From Nakamurella sp. A5-74 (lineage in GTDB: Bacteria > Actinomycetota > Actinomycetes > Mycobacteriales > Nakamurellaceae), in NCBI RefSeq assembly GCF_040438885.1, contig NZ_CP159218.1, positions 1,426,001 to 1,490,000 of the forward strand: 64,000 nucleotides of DNA, read 5' to 3'. A program made the position numbers and the translations under genes. The notes beneath the pieces were generated by a model. It was not told the DNA's origin. It searched no databases and worked only from the letters and a program-made list of their open reading frames with translations. Positions within the stretch are counted from its first letter, which is position 1. Each line of letters opens with the position of its first letter. Shown piece by piece: positions 48,957 to 57,856 of this stretch.

Positions 48957-49664
48957 ATGGCGCGCCCTCTCGATGATCACCCGGCCGGCCGGCCGGCCGC
49001 GGTGATCCTGGCGGGTGGGCGAGCCGGCAGGCTCGGTGGGATCGCCAAGCCGCTGGCCACGATCGGCGGCACGACGTTGCTCGACCTGGCGATCGCCGCA
49101 GTACCCACCGGGAGCCAGATCGTGGTCGTCGGGCCGCCCGAGCTGCGGGTGCCGGCCGGGGTGCTGCTCGTCCGCGAGGACCCGCCGTTCGGCGGTCCGG
49201 TCGCGGCGTTGGCCGCGGGGGTAGCGGCCCTGTCGTCGGCCCCGCCACCGGCCGTGTCGTCGGCCCCGTCTCCGGCCGCGTCATCGGCGACCGAATGGCT
49301 GTTCGCCCTCGCCGCGGACCAGCCGACGGTCAGGGACTCGGTGCGCATCCTGCTCGAGGCCGAGCGGGCACCGGATGGGGTGATCGGTCTCGACGGAACC
49401 GGCCGACGACAGCCGTTGGCAGCGCTCTACCGCACGGAAGCGGTCCGAGACCTGTTGACCGGCAACAGCTCTCCGCTCCGACTGATGGACCTCGCAGCAG
49501 CGCTGTCCCTCGCCGAGGTGTTTCTCGGTGACTGGCTGGACGTCGACACCGCGGAGGATGCGCGTCACTTCGGCGTCCGGCTGGGCGAGACCTCACCGGG
49601 GTTGGAGGGGCCCGCCGGCTCCGACCCGACACGCCCTCCCTCGCCGGGCGTCAGCCACGGGTGA
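48957..49664 (+). CDS. mobA: Molybdenum cofactor guanylyltransferase MobA-like
   Basis: A 235-residue nucleotidyltransferase that would convert Mo-molybdopterin to the guanine dinucleotide form used by formate dehydrogenase-type enzymes. Motifs: [20 protein letters not shown] (the LAGGxxxRxGxxK signature), REDPPFGGPVAALAAGVAAL, LALAADQPTV-like FALAADQPTVRDSVR and GRRQPLAALYRTEAV. A Ser/Pro/Ala insert (SSAPPPAVSSAPSPAASSA) sits after the AALAAG helix. The end overlaps the convergent PspC/LiaF gene by 14 bases. Confidence 0.88.
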   Translation: MARPLDDHPAGRPAAVILAGGRAGRLGGIAKPLATIGGTTLLDLAIAAVPTGSQIVVVGPPELRVPAGVLLVREDPPFGGPVAALAAGVAALSSAPPPAVSSAPSPAASSATEWLFALAADQPTVRDSVRILLEAERAPDGVIGLDGTGRRQPLAALYRTEAVRDLLTGNSSPLRLMDLAAALSLAEVFLGDWLDVDTAEDARHFGVRLGETSPGLEGPAGSDPTRPPSPGVSHG

Positions 49665-51315
49665 CGGCGACCTCGCCGGTGCCGACGTGCGCGGTCAGGA
49701 CGATCGTTCCGTGCTGTGCGTCACCCGCGGCTGCGATGTCGGCGCGGACGCCGATCCCGTCGTCCTTCTGGTCCAGGCACTTCGCCGAGCCCAGGTTGGC
49801 GGTGCAGGCGACCTGCGCCGCGACGCCCGCGGGCAGCATCACGTCCAGGTTGCCGGCGCCGACGGAGGCGGATACGACAACGGTGGTGCCCGGCTGCACC
49901 GTGACCGAACTCAGGTCGAGGATGCCGTGCCCGGCATCGAGGCGGTACTCGTGTGATGACTGGGATGCCAGCGCTGTGGTTGTCGGCGCCCAGGTGGTGT
50001 CGCCGACCCCCGCGGTCCCCGTCGCCCCGGTGAGCGTGAGGAACCCGGTGGCCAGCGCGAGCATCACCCCGAACCCGATGAGCGGCGAGCGGCGTCCACG
50101 CAGTGCCGAACCGAGGACGAACAGTGCGACGACGGCCAGCGCGGCACCGCTCACCACCGCGAGCGGGACGTGCCACCAGCCCAGCCAGACACCGACCCCG
50201 CCGACGGCCGCCACTGCTAGTGCGATCGTGCCCGCCACCGCGGACACGACCGCGGTGCGTCGCCGCTGCCGCAGAGTTTCCGGCGACGGTGGAGTCGGGC
50301 CCGGTTCGGGCAGATCCCAGGCAAAGGGAGCTGCTCCCAACGGATCCCAGCGGGGCGGCGACTGGGATGCGGCACCGAACGGAAGGTCGGAGCGAGCGGA
50401 ACTCCCGCCGGGGGACGCCGGTTCCGGCCTCATCGTCGTGTGCAGATCAGTCGTGTGCAGATCAGTCGTGTGCAGATCGGTCTTGTGCAGATCGATGGGC
50501 TGCCCACCAGGTCCCGCACCGGTCGTCTCCCACGACGGTGGTGTGTCGAACGGCCGCACTGCGTCCCCGTGGGGAGCCGCGTGGTCACCGGGCTGGGCAT
50601 CGTGCCGGACCGCGCCGCGACTGCCCTTCGTGCAGCCTCCGTGGCCGGTTCGGCCGGAGACGTGCTCGCCCCACTGCTGGGCGCGGTGCCCGAAGTCCTC
50701 ACCCCACGCCTGCGCTCGGCGCCCGAAGTCGGTGCCCCATGCTTCGGCGCGCCGGCCGATGTCGTCGCTCCAGGCCTGGGCGTCCTGGGCTGTCCGGTCC
50801 CCGAAAGCCTTGCGCGAGGACCGGTCCGACCAGTCGACACCGTGTCTGTCGGCGGCCCACTGCTGCAAGTGGCTCCGCTTGCGACCGATGACCAGCACCA
50901 CCAGGACGGCGATCGCCGCGTACGGGACCAGGGACCGTCCCCAGGTGAAACTCGAGGTCACTGAGGCGATCACGACGACCCCGAGGATCACGGCCAGGAC
51001 GGGCGACATCGAGGAACGACCGCGTCCGAGCAGGCTCTCCACCCCGGACACCTCGTCACTCTCGGCCGGCATCAGCGACCAGCCCAGCGCATACAACGCG
51101 ATCCCGGCTCCACCGAAGATGGTGAGTACCGCGAAGGCGATGCGGATGAGCACCGGATCCACCCCCAGCGCGCGGCCGATGCCGCCGGCGACGCCGGCCA
51201 TCTTCCGGTCGCGGGAGGAGCGACGGAAGCGACGGTGAGGCGCGCCGAACCCGAGGTGGTCGGAGCTGCCGTCCGGCGCTGCGGTGTCGAAGCTGGTGTC
51301 CATGCTGGGGTCCAT
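49651..51315 (-). CDS. PspC-domain / LiaF-like membrane protein
   Basis: A 554-residue envelope-stress type protein. The N-terminal PspC domain (residues about 25-90) reads RRSSRDRKMAGVAGGIGRAL, LIRIAFAVLTIFGG, with two helices following. A helical stretch with repeats RRAEAWGTDFGRRAQAWGED may be amphipathic. Then come a Pro/Thr-rich linker with DLHTT pentapeptides (15-bp repeats, 50435-50494), more membrane helices, and a C-terminal LiaF-like beta domain (GAGNLDVMLPAGVAAQVACT). ATG at 51315 has GGAAGG. It is divergent from the histidine kinase, sharing a large palindrome. Confidence 0.82.
   Translation of the reverse strand: MDPSMDTSFDTAAPDGSSDHLGFGAPHRRFRRSSRDRKMAGVAGGIGRALGVDPVLIRIAFAVLTIFGGAGIALYALGWSLMPAESDEVSGVESLLGRGRSSMSPVLAVILGVVVIASVTSSFTWGRSLVPYAAIAVLVVLVIGRKRSHLQQWAADRHGVDWSDRSSRKAFGDRTAQDAQAWSDDIGRRAEAWGTDFGRRAQAWGEDFGHRAQQWGEHVSGRTGHGGCTKGSRGAVRHDAQPGDHAAPHGDAVRPFDTPPSWETTGAGPGGQPIDLHKTDLHTTDLHTTDLHTTMRPEPASPGGSSARSDLPFGAASQSPPRWDPLGAAPFAWDLPEPGPTPPSPETLRQRRRTAVVSAVAGTIALAVAAVGGVGVWLGWWHVPLAVVSGAALAVVALFVLGSALRGRRSPLIGFGVMLALATGFLTLTGATGTAGVGDTTWAPTTTALASQSSHEYRLDAGHGILDLSSVTVQPGTTVVVSASVGAGNLDVMLPAGVAAQVACTANLGSAKCLDQKDDGIGVRADIAAAGDAQHGTIVLTAHVGTGEVAVTRG
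50435..50494. repeat. 15-bp tandem repeat, four units, in PspC/LiaF gene
   Basis: Units at 50435, 50450, 50465 and 50480 follow GTCGTGTGCAGATCA (reverse strand of DLHTT codons). The first two are identical. Confidence 0.9.
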
Positions 51316-51353
51316 GCTTCTGACCTTCCCGCACCGGCCCGCCCACCGGTATC

Positions 51354-51390
51354 GGGGATGACCCTGGTTCGCCGAACCAGGGACGTCCCC
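51354..51390. promoter_or_regulatory. 37-bp interrupted palindrome between PspC genes
   Basis: GGGGA (51354-51358), CCCTGGTTC (51362-51370), GAACCAGGG (51374-51382) and TCCCC (51386-51390) form a symmetric array with 3-base gaps, centred on 51372. It sits in the middle of the 112-base divergent region, so it is probably an operator for the response regulator at 52872 or a shared mRNA hairpin. Confidence 0.7.
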
Positions 51391-51427
51391 GATCCCATGG
51401 CGGGCCCCTGCGTGTGAGAGTGGACGA

Positions 51428-52840
51428 GTGAGTGCGACGCCCCCTGCCCCGGAACCGGCTGATCGGCAGTTCGTCGACCCGCCCGGCCGGCAGGGCTGGG
51501 ACCTGGACCCGTCGGCACCGCAGCGGATCCCCGCGATCCCGCGACCAGCGGGGCGACGCGACACCTCCCACACCCCCGACGGCATCGAACGGTTGTTCCG
51601 GAGTCGGTCGGGTGTGCTCGGGGGCGTCGCCGGTGGACTGTCGACGCACCTGCGCATCCCGGCGCTGTGGGTCCGCATCGCCTTCGCGGTGCTGGGCCTG
51701 CTGGGTGGCGCCGGTGTCGTGTTCTACGCCTTGTTGTGGATCTTCGTCCCACTCAGCCCCAACGCCGAGGGTGTCACCAGGGGCAGCGCCCGGGATCGAC
51801 GCCAAGCCATCGGGGTGGCGGCGATCGGCGTCGCCCTGGTGATCGTCGGCGGGGCTCTGGGAATCGCCTCGACCCTCGGCTGGATCCTCGGCCCGATGGG
51901 CGTCGTGGCCATCGGCGCCGCCTTCATCTGGAAGGAGGCCGATGACTCCCGGCGCGCGCGGTGGCGTCGGTCGGCGGCCGGCATCGTCACCCCCCGATCG
52001 GGAACCTGGTGGCGGTTGGCCGGCGGGGTCGTGCTCGTCGTCGGCGGTCTGACGTTCTTCGCCCTCGGCCAGTTCGAGTTCTCCGCGATCCGCTCGGCGC
52101 TGATCGCTGTGCTGCTGACGTTGGTCGGGGTCGGGGTCATCACCGTGCCCTGGTGGCTGCGGTTGATCCGGGCGCTCGGTGACGAACGCTCGGAGCGGGC
52201 CGCCGAAGCCGAACGCGCCGAGATCGCTGCGCACCTGCACGATTCCGTGCTGCAGACCCTCGCCCTCATCCAGCGTCAGGCCGCAGACCCCCGCGAGGTC
52301 GCCCGGCTGGCCCGCGGACAGGAACGAGAACTGCGCACGTGGTTGTACGGACCGGCGGGCTACGCCGCCGGCGCGGCTGCCGCAGGGATGGCGGGGGATG
52401 CCGAGGACGGCGTGGAGCAGCTCCTGTCCTCCGCCATCACCACCGCTGCCGGCGATGTCGAGGACACCTATGCGATCAAGGTGGCTCCGGTGATCGTCGG
52501 CGAAGCCGTGCTGACACCTGCGCTGACGGCGTTGGTGGCCGCGGCCAGGGAGGCGATGGTGAATGCCGCCAAGCACTCCGGTGAGCAGGAGATCAGCGTG
52601 TTCGCCGAAGTGGAGGACGGCACGGCCACCGTCTTCGTCCGGGACCGTGGTCGTGGCTTCGACCCGCAGGAGATCGGCGACGACCGACACGGGCTGGCCG
52701 AGTCGATCCGGGGCAGGATGGAGCGCAACGGAGGAACAGCGACGATCCGGTCGTCCCCCGGTGCCGGAGCGGAGGTCGAGCTGCGGGTGTCGATCGAGGC
52801 GCCGCGGGTGGATCTGCGCAAGTCCGGGAGCGAACGATGA
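51428..52840 (+). CDS. PspC-domain sensor histidine kinase
   Basis: A 470-residue membrane kinase. PspC region (residues about 55-115: RSRSGVLGGVAGGLSTHLRI, WVRIAFAVLGLLGGAGVVFY) is followed by four more helices to about residue 250. The cytoplasmic part has a NarL/DesK-class H-box, IAAHLHDSVLQTLALIQ, with the phospho-histidine near 270, then an ATPase domain (AAREAMVNAAKHSG, VFVRDRGRGFDP, GLAESIRGRM, SSPGAGAEVEL). GTG start at 51428. The response regulator follows 31 bases downstream, and the PspC/LiaF-like partner is divergent, like a LiaFSR set. Confidence 0.9.
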   Translation: MSATPPAPEPADRQFVDPPGRQGWDLDPSAPQRIPAIPRPAGRRDTSHTPDGIERLFRSRSGVLGGVAGGLSTHLRIPALWVRIAFAVLGLLGGAGVVFYALLWIFVPLSPNAEGVTRGSARDRRQAIGVAAIGVALVIVGGALGIASTLGWILGPMGVVAIGAAFIWKEADDSRRARWRRSAAGIVTPRSGTWWRLAGGVVLVVGGLTFFALGQFEFSAIRSALIAVLLTLVGVGVITVPWWLRLIRALGDERSERAAEAERAEIAAHLHDSVLQTLALIQRQAADPREVARLARGQERELRTWLYGPAGYAAGAAAAGMAGDAEDGVEQLLSSAITTAAGDVEDTYAIKVAPVIVGEAVLTPALTALVAAAREAMVNAAKHSGEQEISVFAEVEDGTATVFVRDRGRGFDPQEIGDDRHGLAESIRGRMERNGGTATIRSSPGAGAEVELRVSIEAPRVDLRKSGSER

Positions 52841-52871
52841 GCGGGATCGATACAACGTGAGGGGAACTGAC

Positions 52872-53657
52872 TTGACATCACCGGGAACCGACCAGGACGC
52901 AGTATCCGAGTCCGCGGGCAGCGTCCCGGACGCAGCGGGAGACACAGTGGGCGATGCAGTGGGCGATGCAGTGGGTCACGCAGTGGGTGACACGGCGCGG
53001 CGCAGACCGGTGCGGGTGTTCCTGGTCGACGACCACGCACTGTTCCGCAGCGGGGTGAAGGCCGAGCTCGCGGCCTTGAACGACGACCGGATCGAGATCG
53101 TCGGCGAGGCCGGATCCGTCGACGAGGCTGTGGTCCGCATCGATCGTGAACGACCGGACGTCGTGCTGCTCGACGTGCACATGCCCGACGGCGGCGGCCG
53201 CGCCGTGCTCGACCGGATCTCCGGAACCGAGCCGCGGGTGATGTTCCTGGCGCTGTCGGTGTCCGACGCGGCTGAGGACGTCATCAACGTCATCCGCGGT
53301 GGTGCGCGCGGCTACGTCACCAAGACGATCTCGGCTCCGGAACTGGCCGACGCGATCGTGCGGGTCGCCGCGGACGACGCCGTGTTCTCACCCCGGCTGG
53401 CCGGGTTCGTGCTCGATGCTTTCTCGCAACGTCCCGGTGCCACCCCGGTGAGCGATCCGGAACTGGATCTGCTGTCGCCGCGCGAACGGGAGGTGCTGAA
53501 GCTGCTGGCGCGCGGGTACGCCTACAAGGAGATCGCGGCCCAGCTGTTCATCTCGATCAAGACCGTGGAGACGCACGTGTCGTCGGTGCTCCGCAAGACG
53601 CAGAAGTCCAACCGGTACGAGCTCAGCAGGTGGGCCACCGACCGACGACTGGTCTGA
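52872..53657 (+). CDS. NarL-family response regulator
   Basis: A 261-residue partner of the kinase. The receiver (RVFLVDDHALFRSGVKAEL) has the phospho-aspartate near residue 100 in VVLLDVHMPDGGG and the conserved Lys in GYVTKTISAPEL. The HTH is LLSPREREVLKLLARGYAYK, FISIKTVETHVSSVLRKTQK. The first 40 residues are a low-complexity leader with GDAVGDAVGHAV from 12-bp repeats (52944-52991). A TTG at 52872 has GAGGGGA seven bases upstream; a GTG at 52857 is possible. Confidence 0.9.
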   Translation: MTSPGTDQDAVSESAGSVPDAAGDTVGDAVGDAVGHAVGDTARRRPVRVFLVDDHALFRSGVKAELAALNDDRIEIVGEAGSVDEAVVRIDRERPDVVLLDVHMPDGGGRAVLDRISGTEPRVMFLALSVSDAAEDVINVIRGGARGYVTKTISAPELADAIVRVAADDAVFSPRLAGFVLDAFSQRPGATPVSDPELDLLSPREREVLKLLARGYAYKEIAAQLFISIKTVETHVSSVLRKTQKSNRYELSRWATDRRLV

Positions 53658-53697
53658 CCCGACCGCCCGAACCAGAAGTCTTGCGGCGCAACCAGTC

Positions 53698-54003
53698 TCA
53701 GCGAGAGCGACCAAGTTTTCCGCGGCCCAGGGAGAGCAACAGCATGCCCAGGTCGGTGCCGGCCTGTCCGAGGTCGCGGAAGCGATCCAGGATGGCCATC
53801 TCCCGCGAGTAGACGACACGGGGACCGCCGATGGACGCGCGCGCGTCGCCGATGGCGTGCGAGATGGCGGTGCGGCGCTTGACCAGGGTCAGCAACTCGG
53901 CATCGATCTGGTCGATCTCGATGCGCAGGACGTCGATCCCGTCCTGGTCGATCGGCACGGCGATCGTCGGCAGGTCGATCGGCTGTTCGGGCACGGTGTC
54001 CAT
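53698..54003 (-). CDS. Chorismate mutase, AroQ type
   Basis: A 101-residue all-helical chorismate mutase that converts chorismate to prephenate. The AroQ signature is IDVLRIEIDQIDAELLTLVK, RRTAISHAIGDARASIGG and the REMAILDRFRDLGQAG helix. No secretion signal, so it is the cytoplasmic type that in actinobacteria pairs with DAHP synthase. ATG at 54003 has GAGGA six bases upstream; ATG at 54015 is close behind. It converges on the response regulator (40 bases), and its leader carries a strong hairpin. Confidence 0.9.
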   Translation of the reverse strand: MDTVPEQPIDLPTIAVPIDQDGIDVLRIEIDQIDAELLTLVKRRTAISHAIGDARASIGGPRVVYSREMAILDRFRDLGQAGTDLGMLLLSLGRGKLGRSR

Positions 54004-54062
54004 GGTGGTCCTCATTCTCGCGGGTCTCCTTCTCATCTGGCATCCCGAGCCCGGAGAAGCGA

Positions 54063-54095
54063 GAAGCCCCGGGATCTCGTGATCTCCGGGGCTTC
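54063..54095 (-). promoter_or_regulatory. Hairpin in chorismate mutase leader
   Basis: GAAGCCCCGG (54063-54072) pairs with CCGGGGCTTC (54086-54095) across a 13-base loop holding GATC twice. Read on the minus strand it is followed by a C/T-rich run, so it may attenuate chorismate mutase expression. Confidence 0.55.
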
Positions 54096-54229
54096 GTAGT
54101 GGGGTGCGGTTCAGACCGCTGACACACCGACTACGGGCACCGGGATGCGGTACCCATAGAAAAATCGGCGGCAGTTGCTGGACACGACACCAGTAGACCA
54201 CACGGGGGCCTCGTCCCCGCTACAGCGGA

Positions 54230-54320
54230 GGATCTCGACTCCTGCGTCGCTCGATCACCTCGGGTGGGGCCGTGTCCCCGGTACCGCGGAGGATCTCGAC
54301 TCCGGAGTCGCTCGATCACC
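54230..54320. repeat. Two copies of the 30-bp dispersed repeat
   Basis: Copies at 54230-54259 and 54291-54320, GGATCTCGACTCCTGCGTCG then CTCGATCACC in the first. Both are followed by a shared GGGTGGGGCCGTG tail, giving a 61-base composite duplication. Confidence 0.85.
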
Positions 54321-54340
54321 GCGGGTGGGGCCGTGCCCGG

Positions 54341-55069
54341 TCAGCGAGCGCCGGCGCTCCAGATCTGCAACAGGACACCGTCCGTCGGTCGCCGGATGTT
54401 CTGCTGAAGCACCACGATGAACCGGGCCTCACTGTCGCCGGTCGGCGGGCGCACCGGCCGGACGACCACCGACAGGTCCTGGTGCGGGTTGGCGCTCCGT
54501 GCGTCCGGCACCACCCCGCGTGCCCACCGGGGCAGCGGGGTCGGTGGCAGCGGTCGCCTGCCGAGCTCGGGAGTCGGACCCCTGCCCAGCGCGAAGCGGT
54601 CGTTGTCGACGCGTGCCTCGAGCTGCTCGCCGGTCGCCAGGGCGATGGTCCTGATCACCGCAGCACCGGCCAGGAGGTGGTCCCACCACGACGACACATC
54701 CCGGACCAGCAGAACCTCCGGATCCGCTGCGGCGCAGGTGGATCCGGTGACGAGCCAACTACTCCACCGCAGGCCCGGCCCTCCGAGCGGCCCGTCGTCG
54801 GGGTCCTCGCGCACCACCGACCACGGCCGCGCAGGCGCCGGCGCGGTCGGGACCTGCGGCCCCGTGACCCACAGTCGTTGGTGCACCAGATAGCGGGCCA
54901 GAGTGTCCTCGTCGGGGAACTCCGTCCGCTGCGGAGGCAGCTTGACCAGATCCTGCTCCAGGGCCCAGTGCGGACCGGTCTCCATGCGCTGCCAGCCGTC
55001 CCGCAGCCATGCATCGAGGTCCGGGACGCCGAGCTGGGCGAGCAGCCGGTGGGCGTCCAGCAGGTTCAT
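54341..55069 (-). CDS. Unknown 242-residue cytosolic protein
   Basis: No family is recognised. The start MNLLDAHRLLAQLGVPDLDA is helical; then come ALEQDLVKLPPQRTEFPDED, tryptophan-rich strands (GLRWSSWLVTGSTC, VRDVSSWWDHLLAGAAVI) and a final beta-rich region (SVVVRPVRPPTGDSEARFI, VLQQNIRRPTDGVLLQIW). No signal peptide or membrane helix. ATG at 55069 has no strong ribosome site. It is divergent from pcrA, 135 bases apart, and separated from chorismate mutase by dispersed repeats. Confidence 0.7.
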   Translation of the reverse strand: MNLLDAHRLLAQLGVPDLDAWLRDGWQRMETGPHWALEQDLVKLPPQRTEFPDEDTLARYLVHQRLWVTGPQVPTAPAPARPWSVVREDPDDGPLGGPGLRWSSWLVTGSTCAAADPEVLLVRDVSSWWDHLLAGAAVIRTIALATGEQLEARVDNDRFALGRGPTPELGRRPLPPTPLPRWARGVVPDARSANPHQDLSVVVRPVRPPTGDSEARFIVVLQQNIRRPTDGVLLQIWSAGAR

Positions 55070-55204
55070 GGCGCCATCATGCCGACTTCGCGGGGCACCG
55101 TCCCGCCACGATCCCGACCCGGTGCAGAAACGGTGCCGATTCGGTGCCGTCAGCCGTCCCTCGCGTCCGCGACCGTCGGTCCTGGACGCTAGCGTGGAGT
55201 CCTC

Positions 55205-57790
55205 ATGACTGGTCTGTTCGAGATTCCCCCGTCCACCCCTGCCGCACCGGCCACGGGTCGTTCCGTGCGCGGCACCCGGCGTAGCGCTGCCGACCCAGCC
55301 GATCCAGCCGGCCATCGGACAGCGGAGGGTGAGGCCCTGTTGGCGGGTCTCAACGGTCAGCAGCGCGCCGCCGTCGAGCACCGTGGCGCACCGCTGCTCG
55401 TGGTGGCCGGTGCCGGCTCGGGCAAGACCAGGGTGCTCACCCGCCGGATCGCCTACCTGCTGGCAGCCGGGGGAGCCCAGCCGGGCGAGATCCTGGCGAT
55501 CACCTTCACCAACAAGGCCGCCGCAGAGATGCGCGAGCGGGTCGCCGACCTCATCGGCGGGCGGGCCAGGGCGATGTGGGTGTCCACCTTCCACTCGATG
55601 TGCGTGCGGATCCTGCGCTCGGAATCGACGCACCTCGGGATCAAGTCGAGCTTCACCATCTACGACTCCGCCGACTCGCTGCGGCTGGTGCAGCTCGTGG
55701 CCAATGATCTCGACCTGGACACGAAGAAGACCACCGCCCGCTCGTTGGCGGCGGCCATCTCGAATCTGAAGAACGAACTGATCGATCCGGCGACCGCTGC
55801 CGAGCGGGCCGAGAGCGACATCGAGAAGGTCACGGCGGAGGTCTACGCCGGCTATCAGTCCCGGCTGCGAGCCGCCACCGCCTTCGACTTCGACGACCTG
55901 ATCATGGAGACGGTCTCACTGCTGCAGGCCTTTCCGGCCGTGGCCGAGCACTACCACCGCCGGTTCCGGCACGTGCTGGTCGACGAGTACCAGGACACGA
56001 ACCACGCCCAGTACACGCTGATCCGCGAACTGGTCGGGGTCCCCACGGTCCCGCCGGATGCATCCGCGGTCGACCGCGGTGAGGTCGTCCCGACACCCGG
56101 CAGCGTTCCGATCGCCGAGCTGGTGGTGGTCGGCGATGCCGACCAGTCGATCTACGCCTTCCGCGGCGCGACGATCCGCAACATCGTCGAGTTCGAGCGT
56201 GACTTTCCCGACGCCGCAACGATTCTGCTGGAGCAGAACTACCGCTCCACGCAGAACATCCTGTCCGCCGCCAACGCGGTGATCTCGCAGAACGCCGACC
56301 GCAGGGCGAAGAGCCTGTGGACCGCGGAGGGCGACGGGGAGAAGATCGTCGGTTATGTCGGCGACAACGAGCACGACGAGGCCCGCTTCATCGCCCAGGA
56401 GATCGACAAGCTGGTCGACGCCGGAGCCTGCCGGTACGGCGACGTCGCGGTGTTCTATCGCACCAACGCCGCCTCACGAGCGGTGGAGGACATCTTCGTC
56501 CGCACGGGTCTGCCGTATCGCATCGTCGGCGGGTTGCGCTTCTACGAGCGCAAGGAGGTGAAGGACATCCTGGCGTACCTGCGTGCCGTGTCGAACCCGG
56601 ACGACGAGGTGTCGCTGCGTCGGGTGCTCAACACCCCCAAGCGGGGGATCGGTGATCGCGCCGAGGCCCAGGTGTCGGTGTTCGCCGAGCAGGAGCGCAT
56701 CCCGTTCGCCGACGCGCTCCGTCGGGTGGACGAGATTCCCTCCCTGGCAACACGTTCCCGGTCGGCCATCACCGGGTTCAACGAATTGATGGCCGGTCTC
56801 ACCGCAGTGGTCGGCGAGGGCGGCGACCCCGCTGATCTGGCGGCTGCGGTGCTCGACCGCACCGGCTACCGTGCCGAGCTGGAGGCCAGCGACGACCCGC
56901 AGGACGGTTCCCGGCTGGAGAACGTCGAACAGTTGGTGACGGTGCTGCGCGAGCAGGTGGAGAACCTGCTCGCCGCCCGCCAGAGCGCCGCAGAAGCGGC
57001 GGCTGCCGAAGAGGGCGCGACCGAGGAGGAGGTCGGTGCACTGATCGCTGCGAACGAGGATCTGATCACGGCGCTCGACGGTCCCGCGATGCTGTCCGGA
57101 GTGATGGAGCAGCTCTCTTTGGTGGCCGACGCGGATTCGGTGCCCGATTCGGAGGACGGGGTCGTCACCCTGATGACGCTGCACACCGCGAAGGGGCTGG
57201 AGTTCCCGGTGGTGTTCCTCACCGGCATGGAGGACGGCATGTTCCCGCACCTGCGCGCACTCGGTGACGACCGTGAGCTCAGCGAGGAACGACGGCTCGC
57301 CTACGTCGGCATCACCCGGGCCCGTCTCCGGCTCTACCTCAGCCGGGCGGTCACCAGGTCGGCATGGGGGAACCCGTCCTCCAACCCGCCGTCGCGGTTC
57401 CTGGACGCCATCCCCGAGGAGCTCCTGGACTGGCGCCGGATCGTCACCACCAAGCGGTTCATCGACCGGGACGACCCGTTCGCCGACGGCGGTTTCGGTG
57501 GCGGCTGGGGCGACGGTTCGCGCCGTTCGTCACCGGTCACCGCGAGTCGGTTCGCCGGCGACAGCAGGGGTTTCGGCGATCGGGTGCCCTCCCGCGGCGC
57601 CGGACTGCGCGGTTCCAAGCCCGCGCTCGAACTGCGGGTCGGCGACCGGGTGTCCCACGACAAGTACGGGCTCGGCACAGTGAAGACGGTCGAGGGGATC
57701 GGGGTCCGAGCCACCGCGACCATCGACTTCGGCGGCGCCGGCACCATCCGGCTCATGCTGATCGGCGGCGTGCCGATGGTGAAGCTCTAG
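55205..57790 (+). CDS. pcrA: ATP-dependent DNA helicase PcrA/UvrD
   Basis: A superfamily 1A helicase for nucleotide excision repair and clearing of recombination intermediates. The 861-residue protein has all seven motifs, including VVAGAGSGKTRVL (near 69), LVDEYQDTNHAQY (near 260), VVGDADQSIYAFRGA, LEQNYRSTQNIL and VTLMTLHTAKGLEFPVVF. The C-terminal Tudor-like tail is VGDRVSHDKYGLGTVKTVEG. Residues 1-45 are an added Pro/Ala/Arg-rich leader, and residues 280-300 an insert with VDRGEVVPTPG. ATG at 55205; a TAGCGT -10 (55190-55195) suggests a leaderless mRNA. Confidence 0.95.
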   Translation: MTGLFEIPPSTPAAPATGRSVRGTRRSAADPADPAGHRTAEGEALLAGLNGQQRAAVEHRGAPLLVVAGAGSGKTRVLTRRIAYLLAAGGAQPGEILAITFTNKAAAEMRERVADLIGGRARAMWVSTFHSMCVRILRSESTHLGIKSSFTIYDSADSLRLVQLVANDLDLDTKKTTARSLAAAISNLKNELIDPATAAERAESDIEKVTAEVYAGYQSRLRAATAFDFDDLIMETVSLLQAFPAVAEHYHRRFRHVLVDEYQDTNHAQYTLIRELVGVPTVPPDASAVDRGEVVPTPGSVPIAELVVVGDADQSIYAFRGATIRNIVEFERDFPDAATILLEQNYRSTQNILSAANAVISQNADRRAKSLWTAEGDGEKIVGYVGDNEHDEARFIAQEIDKLVDAGACRYGDVAVFYRTNAASRAVEDIFVRTGLPYRIVGGLRFYERKEVKDILAYLRAVSNPDDEVSLRRVLNTPKRGIGDRAEAQVSVFAEQERIPFADALRRVDEIPSLATRSRSAITGFNELMAGLTAVVGEGGDPADLAAAVLDRTGYRAELEASDDPQDGSRLENVEQLVTVLREQVENLLAARQSAAEAAAAEEGATEEEVGALIAANEDLITALDGPAMLSGVMEQLSLVADADSVPDSEDGVVTLMTLHTAKGLEFPVVFLTGMEDGMFPHLRALGDDRELSEERRLAYVGITRARLRLYLSRAVTRSAWGNPSSNPPSRFLDAIPEELLDWRRIVTTKRFIDRDDPFADGGFGGGWGDGSRRSSPVTASRFAGDSRGFGDRVPSRGAGLRGSKPALELRVGDRVSHDKYGLGTVKTVEGIGVRATATIDFGGAGTIRLMLIGGVPMVKL

Positions 57791-57856
57791 CGGCACAGCC
57801 GGTTTCGAATACGCGCCCCAGCCGGCCGGGGTCAGTCGGGCGGGCTCAGTCGAGCG

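Larger units (their letters stand above)
54004..54340. other. Gap between chorismate mutase and unknown gene
   Basis: No gene is seen in these 337 bases. It contains the leader hairpin (54063-54095) and two copies of the 30-bp dispersed repeat. Confidence 0.6.

Noticed and set aside
54230-54320. Insertion sequence ends or att sites
   Set aside because: The two 30-bp copies have no transposase or integrase between or beside them, and the same element occurs at three other intergenic places; a REP-like family fits better.
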